64,000 nucleotides of DNA from Actinomycetospora lemnae (GTDB lineage Bacteria; Actinomycetota; Actinomycetes; Mycobacteriales; Pseudonocardiaceae): NCBI RefSeq assembly GCF_028737315.1, contig NZ_JAQZAO010000001.1:248001-312000 (forward strand), written 5' to 3'. Below, one piece after another: positions 35,132 through 42,821 of this stretch. The position numbers were made by a program, and so were the translations under genes. A model generated the notes under the pieces. That model saw only the letters and a list, made by a program, of their open reading frames with translations, was not told the origin of the DNA and made no database searches. Numbering within the stretch: position 1 is the stretch's first letter; every line of letters starts with the position of its first letter.

Positions 35132-37267
35132 TCAGACCGGCGCGATCTCCACGCGCGTGTCCGAGAACGTCGGCGCGTTGCCGAGGTCGGCGAAGACGAA
35201 GGGGTTCACGGCGTTGACCGTGCTCTGGTCCTTCGCGTTCTTCGGCCACGCGCCCATCGGCGCCACGGCCACGCCGGGCGCCACCTCGTCGCTGACGCGC
35301 GCCAGCGCGACGAAGCGACCGCGGTCGTTGTAGACCGACACGTACTGCCCGTCGGTGATGTCGCGGGCCGCGGCGTCGGCAGGGTGCAGGGTCACCATCT
35401 GCTCGCCCTGCACGCGCTTCTGCATCGCCTGGTCGCCCGCGCTCGAGTTGAGGAACGCGTGCGACTTCGGCGACAGGAGGTTCAGCGGGTGGCTGTCCGA
35501 CGTCTCGCGCGGCGGGACGTAGTGCGGCAGCGGGTCGACGACCCCGCCCGGCTGGTACTCCTCGGAGAGCTGGCGGAAGAGCGGGACGACGAAGTTGCCC
35601 GCCGCCTCCAGCGCCGAGGAGCGGAACTCCGTCCTGCCCGACGGCGTCGGGAACCCGCCGTCGGCGTGCGGGCGGTACTCGTCGGGCGAGGGCAGGTTCA
35701 GCCGCGCCCAGCCCGTCTCGCGCAGCGACTCGAGCGTGATCCCCTCCATCACGGGCGAGGACCAGTCGTAGGACTGCTCGAGCAGCTGCTCGTCGGTGAG
35801 CCGGAAGTAGGGGTCGTCGAAGCCCATCCGCGCCGCGAGCCGGCGGAACAGCTCGGTGTTGGGGACGGCCTCGCCCTCCGGCGCGATCGCCGGGGTGTTC
35901 AGCGTGACGTAGAAGTGGCCCCAGCTGAACATGATGTCGTGCTGCTCGAGCTGCGTCGTCGCGGGCAGCACGATGTCGGCGTGGCGCGCCGTGTCGGTGA
36001 GCACGTGGTCGCTGACGACGGTGAACAGGTCCTCGCGGGACAGCCCGCGCGCGAGCTTGTCCTGCTCGGGGCAGACCACCATCGGGTTCGAGTTGTAGAC
36101 GACGAGCGCCGTGATCGGCGGGTCGAGCTCCATCTCGCCGGTCAGCGCCCGGCCCAGCAGGTACTGGTTGACGACGCGCGTGCCCGGCGTCGCCATCTCG
36201 GGGTGGATGAACGCCGGCCAGTTCACCGGGTGCGCCCACAGCGGCAGCTGCAGCAGCCCGCCGCCGACGTGCCGCCACGCGCCGGTCAGGGCCGGCAGGC
36301 AGGCGATCGAGCGGACGGTCTGCCCGCCGCCGGCGTGCCGCTCGATGGCGACGCCGATGCGGATCATCGACGGGTCGGTCGTGGCGTACTCGCGGGCCAG
36401 CGTGCGGATGTCCTCGGCGGGGATGCCGGTCTCCTCCGACGCCCACTCCGGGGTGTACTGCTGGACGCGCTCGGCGAGCTCGTCGAACCCGAGGGTGTGG
36501 TCGCGGACGTAGTCCTCGTCGGCGAGCCCCTCGCCGATGATCACGTTCATCATCGCCAGCGCGAGGGCGCCGTCGGTGCCGGGCCTGATCGGGATGTACC
36601 AGTCGGCGCGCTTGGCGGTCTTGTGGCGCACGGGGTCGATGACGACGACCTTCGCGCCGCGCTTCTGGGCCTCGGCGACCACCGGCCAGAGGTGCAGGTT
36701 GGTCGAGACCATGTTGCAGGCCCAGATGATGATGTAGCGCGAGTGCACGATGCTCTCGGGGTCGACGCCCGCGGTCGCGCCGACGGTGGCGGCGTAGGCG
36801 GTGCACGACCCCGAGTCGCAGTAGGTGCGCTCGGTGATGGTGGCGCCCAGGCGGTGGAAGAAGGCGTCGCCGACCGACAGGCCGTTGAGGATGCCCTGGG
36901 TGCCGAGGTAGCTGACCGGCATGACGGTCTCGGCGCCGTGCTCGGCGATCCGGGCCTTGAACTCCGACGCGATCGTGTCGAGCGCGGTGTCCCAGCTGAT
37001 CTGCTCGAACCGTCCGCTGCCCTTGGGCCCGACGCGGCGCATCGGGTGCAGCACGCGGTCGGGGTTGTAGACCTTGTCCTGGTAGTTGTTGACCTTGACG
37101 CAGAGGCCGCCGCGGGTGATCGGGTGCTCGGGGTCGCCGCGGACGCCGGTCGCGACCCCGTTCTCGACGGTCACGACCATGGCGCAGGTGTCGGGACAGT
37201 CGTGCGGGCACGCCGCGCGCACGGTGGTGGTCGTGGGCGTCAGCGGCAGGTCGTCGAGGGCGGTCAC
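35132..37267 (-). CDS. Molybdopterin-dependent oxidoreductase (formate dehydrogenase/BisC family)
   Basis: 711 residues. An N-terminal [4Fe-4S] site is formed by CPHDCPDTC (C-x3-C-x3-C) and the later Cys of GGLCVKVNNY. The molybdopterin domains contain VMPVSYLGTQGILNG, ERTYCDSGSCTA (possible Mo-ligand region), IIWACNMVSTNLHLWPVV and DHVLTDTARHADIVLPATTQLEQHD; a C-terminal molybdopterin dinucleotide-binding domain follows (LLSPKSHAFLNSS). The substrate is unknown; it groups with soluble formate-dehydrogenase-like or assimilatory enzymes. The GTG at 37267 has GGGAG upstream. It is divergent from an AraC gene. No electron-transfer subunit lies next to it. Confidence 0.88.
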   Translation of the reverse strand: MTALDDLPLTPTTTTVRAACPHDCPDTCAMVVTVENGVATGVRGDPEHPITRGGLCVKVNNYQDKVYNPDRVLHPMRRVGPKGSGRFEQISWDTALDTIASEFKARIAEHGAETVMPVSYLGTQGILNGLSVGDAFFHRLGATITERTYCDSGSCTAYAATVGATAGVDPESIVHSRYIIIWACNMVSTNLHLWPVVAEAQKRGAKVVVIDPVRHKTAKRADWYIPIRPGTDGALALAMMNVIIGEGLADEDYVRDHTLGFDELAERVQQYTPEWASEETGIPAEDIRTLAREYATTDPSMIRIGVAIERHAGGGQTVRSIACLPALTGAWRHVGGGLLQLPLWAHPVNWPAFIHPEMATPGTRVVNQYLLGRALTGEMELDPPITALVVYNSNPMVVCPEQDKLARGLSREDLFTVVSDHVLTDTARHADIVLPATTQLEQHDIMFSWGHFYVTLNTPAIAPEGEAVPNTELFRRLAARMGFDDPYFRLTDEQLLEQSYDWSSPVMEGITLESLRETGWARLNLPSPDEYRPHADGGFPTPSGRTEFRSSALEAAGNFVVPLFRQLSEEYQPGGVVDPLPHYVPPRETSDSHPLNLLSPKSHAFLNSSAGDQAMQKRVQGEQMVTLHPADAAARDITDGQYVSVYNDRGRFVALARVSDEVAPGVAVAPMGAWPKNAKDQSTVNAVNPFVFADLGNAPTFSDTRVEIAPV

Positions 37268-37560
37268 GGGTACTCCCGGGCGGCTCGGGCGGCAGGGGTG
37301 TCCGCCGCGTGGTGGTGGGCGCCGAGCGCTCGGGTCCGTCGGCTCCTGCGCCGGCTCCCGACCGCCGGTGACAGCGTGACCACCCGGCGCGGCCCGCGCT
37401 TGTCGCTCCGCGACGGATCCGGGGAGGGCTCGGGGTCGGCGCGCGGACGGGTCGGGCACCGTTGACCGGCGGGGCGGGGGTTCCCTAGCGTCGAGCGACC
37501 GCCCCTGCTCGCCGTCACCCGCCGTCGACCCGCTGCCCTCCTCCCCTCCGGGAGCCGCCC

Positions 37561-38559
37561 GTGGCGACCACCGCCCGCCCCGTGGGTCCGTTCCTCCGGC
37601 CCCGCACGGTGACGCGCGCGCCCGCACCCGGCGAGGTCCGCGGGCAGGCCGACCGCATCGACGGCTGGCGCGACCTCCTGCGCGAGCACTTCGTGGCCCT
37701 CGACGTGCACACCCGCCGCGACGCGCGCTTCGACGGCGCGGTGCGCAGCAGCCTGCTCGGGCACCTCGCGGTGGCGACCGTCGACTCGACCGCGCAGGAG
37801 TGCGTGCGCACGCCGGGCCTCGCGCGCGACGACGACGACTACCTGCAGGTCGGCCTCATCGCCCGCGGCGAGGCCGTGGTGCGCCAGGACGGGCGCGAGG
37901 CCCTGCTCGGCCCCGGCGCCTACACGATCTACGAGACGGCGCGGCCGTTCGCCTGGCGCTTCACGGGCGACTGGCGGCTGTTGGTGTTCACCTGGCCCCG
38001 CGACCTCGTGGGCATCGACCCGGGCACCTCCCGGGCCGCCACGGCGCGCGCGCTGGGCGGCGACCGCCTCGGCGGCATCGTCGGGCGCACGCTCGCCGAC
38101 GTCGTCACCGCGCCGCCCGAGCTCTCCCCCGCCGCCGGCGGGCGCCTCGCGACCGAGCTCGCCGACCTCGTCGGCACCGTCGCCGGCGAGGTCCTGCACC
38201 GCGACGAGCTCCCGGGCTCGCGCGCGGCCGCGGCCCTGCGCGCCCGTGTGGAGGCCTATGTCGCCGAGCACCTCGAGGACCCCGACCTGGGCCCCGAGAC
38301 CATCGCCCGCGCGCACTTCGTCTCGACCCGCCAGCTGCACCGCGCCTTCGCCGAGGCGTCGACGACGGTGGGCAGGCTGGTGCGCCGGCGGCGCCTCGAG
38401 CACGGGCAGCGCGCGCTCGCCGACCCGCGGCTCGCCGACCTCTCGGTCACCGACGTGGCGCTGCGCTGCGGGTTCGCCGACCTCGCCGCGTTCAGCCGCG
38501 CGTTCAAGGACACCTTCCACGAGCCCCCGAGCACCTTCCGCCGCCGTCACTCCGGGTGA
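37561..38559 (+). CDS. AraC family transcriptional regulator (AraC_binding_2 type)
   Basis: 332 residues. The N-terminal cupin-like sensor domain resembles the XylS/AlkR type (FVALDVHTRRDARFDGAVRSSLLGHLAVATVDSTAQECVRTPGL...YLQVGLIARGEAVVRQDGREALLGPGAYTIYET). The C-terminal double HTH covers about residues 225-330 (DLGPETIARAHFVSTRQLHRAF...VALRCGFADLAAFSRAFKDTFHEPPSTFRRRH). Its 294-bp divergent spacing from the Mo-oxidoreductase suggests it activates that gene, or the small gene downstream. Confidence 0.92.
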   Translation: MATTARPVGPFLRPRTVTRAPAPGEVRGQADRIDGWRDLLREHFVALDVHTRRDARFDGAVRSSLLGHLAVATVDSTAQECVRTPGLARDDDDYLQVGLIARGEAVVRQDGREALLGPGAYTIYETARPFAWRFTGDWRLLVFTWPRDLVGIDPGTSRAATARALGGDRLGGIVGRTLADVVTAPPELSPAAGGRLATELADLVGTVAGEVLHRDELPGSRAAAALRARVEAYVAEHLEDPDLGPETIARAHFVSTRQLHRAFAEASTTVGRLVRRRRLEHGQRALADPRLADLSVTDVALRCGFADLAAFSRAFKDTFHEPPSTFRRRHSG

Positions 38560-38688
38560 CCACGGGCGCGCGGAGAGAATTCCCTGCTCGACGCGGAACA
38601 TCCGGCCCCGCCCGCACCGTCACAGGACCGAACGCCCACCGGAGAGCCACCGGGCCGGGCACCGATCCGCACCGAGAGCGAGCACGCC

Positions 38689-39030
38689 ATGAGCACCGAC
38701 ACCAGCGCCTCCGACCGCCACTTCGCCGCCGACGGCAACATCTACGAGGCCGACGGCACCGTGGTCGGCACCTACCAGCTCGACGAGCACGGGCACCTCG
38801 CCTCCACCTCCACCGACGAGGACGGCGACGGTCGCGTCGACACGGTCGTCGCCGACACCGACCACGACGGCACCTTCGAGACCGGCGTCGTGGACACGAA
38901 CGCCGACGGCTACGGCGAGACGGTCATGATGGACACGGACAACGACGGCGACTTCGACACCGCGGCGATCGACACCGACGCCGACGGCACCTTCGAGACC
39001 GTCCGCACCGACCCCGACGGCTTCGCCTGA
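38689..39030 (+). CDS. Asp-rich DxDxDG repeat protein (putative Ca2+-binding, no signal peptide)
   Basis: 113 residues. From about residue 42 there are five 13-residue repeats of the form D-T-D-x-D-G-x-F-E-T-x-x-x, for example DTDHDGTFETGVV, DTNADGYGETVMM, DTDNDGDFDTAAI and DTDADGTFETVRT, after a short N-terminal segment (SDRHFAADGNIYEADGTVVGTYQLDEHGH). DxDxDG loops bind Ca2+ in EF-hand, dockerin and thrombospondin-type repeats, but there is no signal peptide or membrane segment, so it is cytoplasmic. It is 128 bp after the AraC gene. Function unknown. Confidence 0.75.
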   Translation: MSTDTSASDRHFAADGNIYEADGTVVGTYQLDEHGHLASTSTDEDGDGRVDTVVADTDHDGTFETGVVDTNADGYGETVMMDTDNDGDFDTAAIDTDADGTFETVRTDPDGFA

Positions 39031-39041
39031 TCCCCCGCCCC

Positions 39042-39087
39042 CTCGTGAGCACTTTCCACGGCTATAGCCGTGGAAAGTGCTCACGAG
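39042..39087. repeat. Perfect 46-bp palindrome
   Basis: Two 23-bp arms meet without any spacer at the centre GCTATAGC (39061-39068). The arms run outward from the centre through TTTCCAC and GAGCAC to CTCGTG. Base composition differs from the surroundings (richer in A and T). It lies 12 bp after the Asp-repeat gene and can form a very stable hairpin in RNA, so it may terminate that gene. Its perfect symmetry to the very centre is unusual for a simple terminator and suggests a repeated intergenic element. No second copy was seen in this window. Confidence 0.85.
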
Positions 39088-39234
39088 CGTTCCGGGACCC
39101 CTCCGGACGGTGCCGGGTGACCTGTGGGTAGGTTCTCCCGGCCAAGCAACGGTGGTTGAGACGCTCACGCCACCGGAGGAGCTGCCCCGGCCGGCGCGCG
39201 CCCGCGCCCGGGGTCGTCCCCCTGGAGTGAGCGC

Positions 39235-39987
39235 ATGACCGTCGGCGACCCCGCCCGCACCCCGCGTCCGTCGGCCCACGCCGACCCCGTCCTGGGCGCC
39301 GTCGCGGGCGTGCTGCACCGGTTCGCCGAGGAGCCCGCCGCGGCCGCCGCCGACCTGGACGACGCCGTCTGGACCGCCGCCGAGCAGGCCCTGACCGCGA
39401 TGCCGGGCGTCGCCGGCCACGGGGTGACGCTCGTGCGCGCCGGCACGCTCGTCTCGCTGCGGCGCGACGTCGCCCGCTTCACCCCGCTCGAGGACGTCCA
39501 GTCCTCCTCCGGGCTCGGCCCCGTGCCGCTGGCGCTGCGGGAGCGCCGGGTCGTCCTGGTCAGGACCGAGGACGAGGCGGCCGGCCGCACCTGGCCGCCC
39601 TACGCCGCGTGCGCCGACGAGCTCGGCGTCCACTCCTGCCTGGTCGTCCCGCTCACCGCGGGCGACGACGTGCTGGGCAGCCTCAACCTCTACGCGACCG
39701 ACCCGGCCGCCGACCTGCGGGCCGCCCGCCCCGTCGCGACCCTCGCCGCCGACCTCGCCTCGACCGCGCTCACGGCCCTCGCCCGCCAGACCGCGATGGC
39801 GAAGCTGACCGACGAGCTGCGCACCGCGCTGGAGTCCCGCGCGGTCATCGAGCAGGCGAAGGGCCTGCTCATGGCGCGCGGCAACTCGGACGGCGAGGCG
39901 TTCGCGCTGCTGCGGCGCCTCTCGCAGAACCACAACATCAAGCTGCGCGAGGTCGCCGCGCTCGTCGTCGACCTCGGCCGCGCCTGA
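39235..39987 (+). CDS. GAF-ANTAR transcription antitermination regulator
   Basis: 250 residues. The GAF domain (about 40-180) contains GHGVTLVRAGTLVSLRRDVARFTPLEDVQSSSGLGPVPLALRERR and HSCLVVPLTAGDDVLGSLNLYAT. The ANTAR domain (about 195-248: SRAVIEQAKGLLMARGNSDGEAFALLRRLSQNHNIKLREVAALVV) binds stem-loops of target leader RNAs. The Cys of HSCLVV could be a redox-sensing residue. The upstream region (39088-39234) contains GTGGGTAGGTT. It stands alone, and its RNA targets cannot be located here. Confidence 0.92.
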   Translation: MTVGDPARTPRPSAHADPVLGAVAGVLHRFAEEPAAAAADLDDAVWTAAEQALTAMPGVAGHGVTLVRAGTLVSLRRDVARFTPLEDVQSSSGLGPVPLALRERRVVLVRTEDEAAGRTWPPYAACADELGVHSCLVVPLTAGDDVLGSLNLYATDPAADLRAARPVATLAADLASTALTALARQTAMAKLTDELRTALESRAVIEQAKGLLMARGNSDGEAFALLRRLSQNHNIKLREVAALVVDLGRA

Positions 39988-40106
39988 CCCGGATCACACC
40001 GACGGTCGGGACACGCCCGCGGCGTCGGGCGTGACGCCGGACGACGTGCTCGCCGGCCGTGTCGTGTCCACCGCCGACGAGCGCGCCGTCCTGCGCGAGG
40101 GGTGAC

Positions 40107-40304
40107 CTACTCCCAGGTCTGGTGCCGCTTGTACTGCGCCACGATCTCGTGGGGCAGCGGGCCGTTCGCCGGCACCGCCAGACCCTTCTGCCGGGCCCAC
40201 ATGCGGGCCGCCTCCACGAACCCGTGGACGTTGCCCTGCCGCACGGGCTCGTCGGCGTCGTGCCGCTCCCGCGGGGCGGTCGGTTCGCGCTTCTCGTCGG
40301 ACAT
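40107..40304 (-). CDS. Small protein with Lsr2-type DNA-binding motif
   Basis: 65 residues (MSDEKREPTAPRERH...). The region FVEAARMWARQKGLAVPANGPLPHEIVAQYKRH matches the C-terminal DNA-binding half of Lsr2, in which a WARxxGxxVxxxGxxPxxVVxxY pattern with an AT-hook-like RGR loop inserts into AT-rich DNA. The RGR loop is replaced by PANGP, so binding may be altered. The N-terminal Lsr2 oligomerisation domain is absent. The ATG at 40304 has GGAGGT 7-12 bp upstream; a GTG at 40310 is too close to it. It may be a truncated xenogeneic silencer or a small accessory factor. Confidence 0.6.
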   Translation of the reverse strand: MSDEKREPTAPRERHDADEPVRQGNVHGFVEAARMWARQKGLAVPANGPLPHEIVAQYKRHQTWE

Positions 40305-40310
40305 CCGCAC

Positions 40311-40655
40311 ACCTCCGATGACTCGTCGTCACCGTCGCTGCGACCCGGCGGTCGCCGGACCGCTGTGACCCAGGTTACCCGCGTGCGGCGGCGCGCAGCC
40401 CCGCCCACCGGCTTCGGTCGCCGCGGTCCCGGTGCGTGCTCGACCGGGCACCCCGCGAGTTCTCCCTGGTCGACGCGGACGCGGCCTCGGCGTCGCGCTG
40501 CTGCGCCACGAGGTGCTGGGCGATCCCGCCCCGTCCCCGCCGGCGACGGCACCCGCGCCGAGATCGAGGCCGCCCTCACGGTCTGAGGGTGGCCTGGACG
40601 CCCTGACCCGGGCCACCCGACGAGTCCGATACCTCCGGACTGTCAGGATCGCGGG
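40311..40655. other. 345-bp gap with only fragmentary coding
   Basis: Between the Lsr2-like gene and the CNNM gene no intact gene is visible. Fragments in the plus frames read like a decayed gene (for example REFSLVDADAAS, then VALLRHEVLGDP, then AGDGTRAEIEAALTV ending at a TGA about 40584), in different frames and too short to identify. The promoter of the GTG at 40656 must lie in the last 60 bp. No repeat or hairpin was found. Confidence 0.4.
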
Positions 40656-41969
40656 GTGGACGTCGCGCTCGAGATCGGGCTGGTACTGCTGTTCGTCCTG
40701 ATCGGGGGCTTCTTCGCCGCCGCCGAGATCGCGCTGGTGTCGCTGCGCTCCGGGCAGGTGTCGGCGCTGGCCGAGAGGGGGGCCCGCGGCCGGGCGGTCG
40801 CGCGGCTGCGCGGCGACTCCAACCGCTTCCTGTCCGCGGTGCAGATCGGCGTGACGTTCACCGGGTTCTTCGCCTCGTCCTACGGCGGCGCCACGCTCGC
40901 CGGGCGTCTCGAGCCGGGCCTGGAGGGGATCGGGCTGCCCGTCGCGCTCGCGGCGACGCTCGCGCTGGTCCTCGTCACCGCGTTCGTCTCGTACCTGTCG
41001 CTGGTCGCGGGCGAGCTCGTGCCCAAGCGGCTCGCGCTGCAGAAGCCGGAGGCCGTGGCGCTGACGACGGCCCCGGTGCTCGACCGCCTCGCGTCGCTCA
41101 CCCGCCCGCTGATCTGGCTGCTCTCGGTGTCGACGAACGCCGTCGTGCGCGTGCTGGGCGTCGACCCCAAGCAGACCGAGGACGAGGTCAGCGAGGACGA
41201 GCTGCGCGACATGGTCCGCACCACGAGCACGCTCACCGACGACGAGCGCCGCCTGCTCACCGACGCCTTCCAGGCCACCGACCGCGTCATCAGCGAGGTC
41301 ATGGTGCCGCGCACCGAGGTCGACTTCCTCGACGCCGAGCTGACCGCCGCGGAGGCCGTCGTGCAGGTCTCCGACCGGCCGCACTCGCGCTACCCGGTGA
41401 TCGGCGAGTCGGTCGACGACGTCCTGGGCTTCGTCCACGTCCGCGACCTGCTCACCGCGCACGTCACCGCCGCGGGCACCTCGCCGCGCCTGCGCGACAT
41501 CGTCCGCACCGTGACGGTGCTGCCGGGCAGCAAACCCGTGCTCGACACGCTGTCGCTGATGCGGCGCGGCGGCGGGCACCTCGCGGTCGTCATCGACGAG
41601 TACGGCGGCACCGACGGGATCGTCACCGTCGAGGACCTCGTCGAGGAGATCGTCGGCGAGATCCGCGACGAGTACGACCCCAAGGCCGTGCCCGCGCGCC
41701 CCCTCGACGACGGCACCTACGAGGCCGACGGCCTGCTCCACCGCACCGACGTCGAGGAGCAGACCGGCATCGAGCTGCCCGACGGCTCCTTCGACACCCT
41801 CGGCGGCTTCGTCCTGCAGGAGCTGGGGCGGACGCCCCAGGTCGGCGACGTCGTCGAGGATCTCGACCACCGCTTCGCCGTCACCGCCGTCGACGGCCTG
41901 CGGGTCGCACGGGTCCGGATCACGCCGCTGGTGCGCGAGGACGCCCGCGAGGAGTCCGCGGACCAGTGA
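40656..41969 (+). CDS. CNNM/CorC-type transporter with CBS pair (hemolysin C family)
   Basis: 437 residues. An N-terminal DUF21 membrane domain has four hydrophobic helices (VALEIGLVLLFVLIGGFFAAAEIALVSL; VQIGVTFTGFFASSYGGATLAG). Two CBS modules follow (about 200-330: MVPRTEVDFLDAELTAAEAVVQVSDRPHSRYPVIGESVDDVLGFVHVRDLL and HLAVVIDEYGGTDGIVTVEDLVEEIVGEIRDEYD), and a C-terminal CorC_HlyC domain from about residue 345 (YEADGLLHRTDVEEQTGIELPD). The EYGGTDGIVTVEDLVEEIVGEI signature is diagnostic. It probably exports or balances Mg2+/Co2+. Start GTG 40656. Confidence 0.94.
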   Translation: MDVALEIGLVLLFVLIGGFFAAAEIALVSLRSGQVSALAERGARGRAVARLRGDSNRFLSAVQIGVTFTGFFASSYGGATLAGRLEPGLEGIGLPVALAATLALVLVTAFVSYLSLVAGELVPKRLALQKPEAVALTTAPVLDRLASLTRPLIWLLSVSTNAVVRVLGVDPKQTEDEVSEDELRDMVRTTSTLTDDERRLLTDAFQATDRVISEVMVPRTEVDFLDAELTAAEAVVQVSDRPHSRYPVIGESVDDVLGFVHVRDLLTAHVTAAGTSPRLRDIVRTVTVLPGSKPVLDTLSLMRRGGGHLAVVIDEYGGTDGIVTVEDLVEEIVGEIRDEYDPKAVPARPLDDGTYEADGLLHRTDVEEQTGIELPDGSFDTLGGFVLQELGRTPQVGDVVEDLDHRFAVTAVDGLRVARVRITPLVREDAREESADQ

Positions 41970-41981
41970 TCGCCGGGCCCT

Positions 41982-42020
41982 GACCCCGGACCGTGACCCC
42001 GGACCGTGACCCCGGACCGT
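41982..42020. repeat. Three tandem copies of a 13-bp unit
   Basis: GACCCCGGACCGT repeated exactly three times (41982-41994, 41995-42007, 42008-42020), followed by GATCCCG. It lies 13 bp after the CNNM stop, upstream of the GNAT gene. Each unit carries GGTCC-like half-sites. It could be a simple slipped-strand repeat or binding sites for a regulator. Confidence 0.9.
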
Positions 42021-42110
42021 GATCCCGCGGTGCCGCAGCTCACCGACGCCTGTTGCGCCCGAGGAGCAGGATGGGCGGTGGTCGGGGAACGGGCGCGCAC
42101 GAGGAGAGCG

Positions 42111-42470
42111 ATGGACGACACGGGAGACGTCGGCGCTGACACCACCGTCCAGGAGGACCAGGGGCGCGGGGCGTTCGTGCTGCACGTGGACAGCGCCGAG
42201 GCCGGGCACGTCGACGTCCGGCGGCGGAAGGACCGGATCGTCCTCGTCCACACGGAGGTCGACGAGGCGTACGGCGGCCGGGGGCTCGCCGGGCGGCTCG
42301 TGCGGGCGGTGTTCGAGGCCGCGCGGTCCGAGGGGGTCGCCCTCGTCCCGCTGTGCCCCTACGCGCAGCGGTGGCTGGGGTCCCACCCCGAGTACCTCGC
42401 CGACGTCCCGCTGCAGACGCGGCAGGAGCTCGGCCTTCCGGAGCCGGAGATGGCGGGAGAGGAACAGTGA
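42111..42470 (+). CDS. YjdJ-type GCN5-related N-acetyltransferase
   Basis: 119 residues: the short GNAT form (YjdJ/pfam14542 type). VLVHTEVDEAYGGRGLAGRLVRAVFEAARSEGVALVPLCPYAQRWLGSHPEYLADV contains the acetyl-CoA pyrophosphate loop (R/Q-x-x-G-x-G/A: YGGRGLAG) and the terminal CPY region seen in this subfamily. The acceptor is unknown. The ATG is preceded by GAGGAGAG, and the stop overlaps the UBP-finger gene (GTGA). Confidence 0.92.
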   Translation: MDDTGDVGADTTVQEDQGRGAFVLHVDSAEAGHVDVRRRKDRIVLVHTEVDEAYGGRGLAGRLVRAVFEAARSEGVALVPLCPYAQRWLGSHPEYLADVPLQTRQELGLPEPEMAGEEQ

Positions 42471-42814
42471 CGACCCAGCAGGAGATCGACCCGCACGCCG
42501 AGCCCTCGGGGACGGGGTGCCTGGAGTGCGAGCAGAACGGCGGGTGGTGGTTCCACCTGCGCCGCTGCGCGGCCTGCGGCCACATCGGGTGCTGCGACTC
42601 GTCGCCGATGCAGCACGCGACGCGGCACGCCCGCGAGCAGGGCCACCCGATCCTCACGAGCTTCGAGCCCGGCGAGGACTGGTTCTTCGACGACCGCGAC
42701 GGCTCCGTCGGCCACGGCCCGGTGCTCGCCGGCGCCCAGAACCACCCCGAGGACCAGGGCGTCCCCGGGCCCGCGGGGCGCGTGCCGGAGGACTGGCAGC
42801 GCAGGCTGCACTAG
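42467..42814 (+). CDS. UBP-type zinc-finger protein
   Basis: 115 residues. The Zn-binding UBP (ZnF-UBP) pattern is visible: GCLECEQNGGWWFHLRRCAACGHIGCCDSSPMQHATRHAREQGHPILTSFEPGEDWFF, with Cys and His ligands of the C-x2-C...C-x2-C...C...H...H type. In eukaryotes this domain recognises free ubiquitin C-termini. In actinobacteria the domain stands alone and its partner is unknown. The GTG start overlaps the GNAT stop by 4 bp. Confidence 0.9.
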   Translation: MTTQQEIDPHAEPSGTGCLECEQNGGWWFHLRRCAACGHIGCCDSSPMQHATRHAREQGHPILTSFEPGEDWFFDDRDGSVGHGPVLAGAQNHPEDQGVPGPAGRVPEDWQRRLH

Positions 42815-42821
42815 CGGGGGC

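Noticed and set aside
33234-37211. A 1325-codon minus-strand open frame covering parts of several genes
   Set aside because: It runs through the P-ATPase, methyltransferase and Mo-oxidoreductase genes in another frame with no domain similarity; a GC-driven artefact.
40031-40105. 24-codon GTG open frame VTPDDVLAGRVVSTADERAVLREG
   Set aside because: Too short, no ribosome-binding site, no family; it may be a remnant but cannot be supported as a gene.
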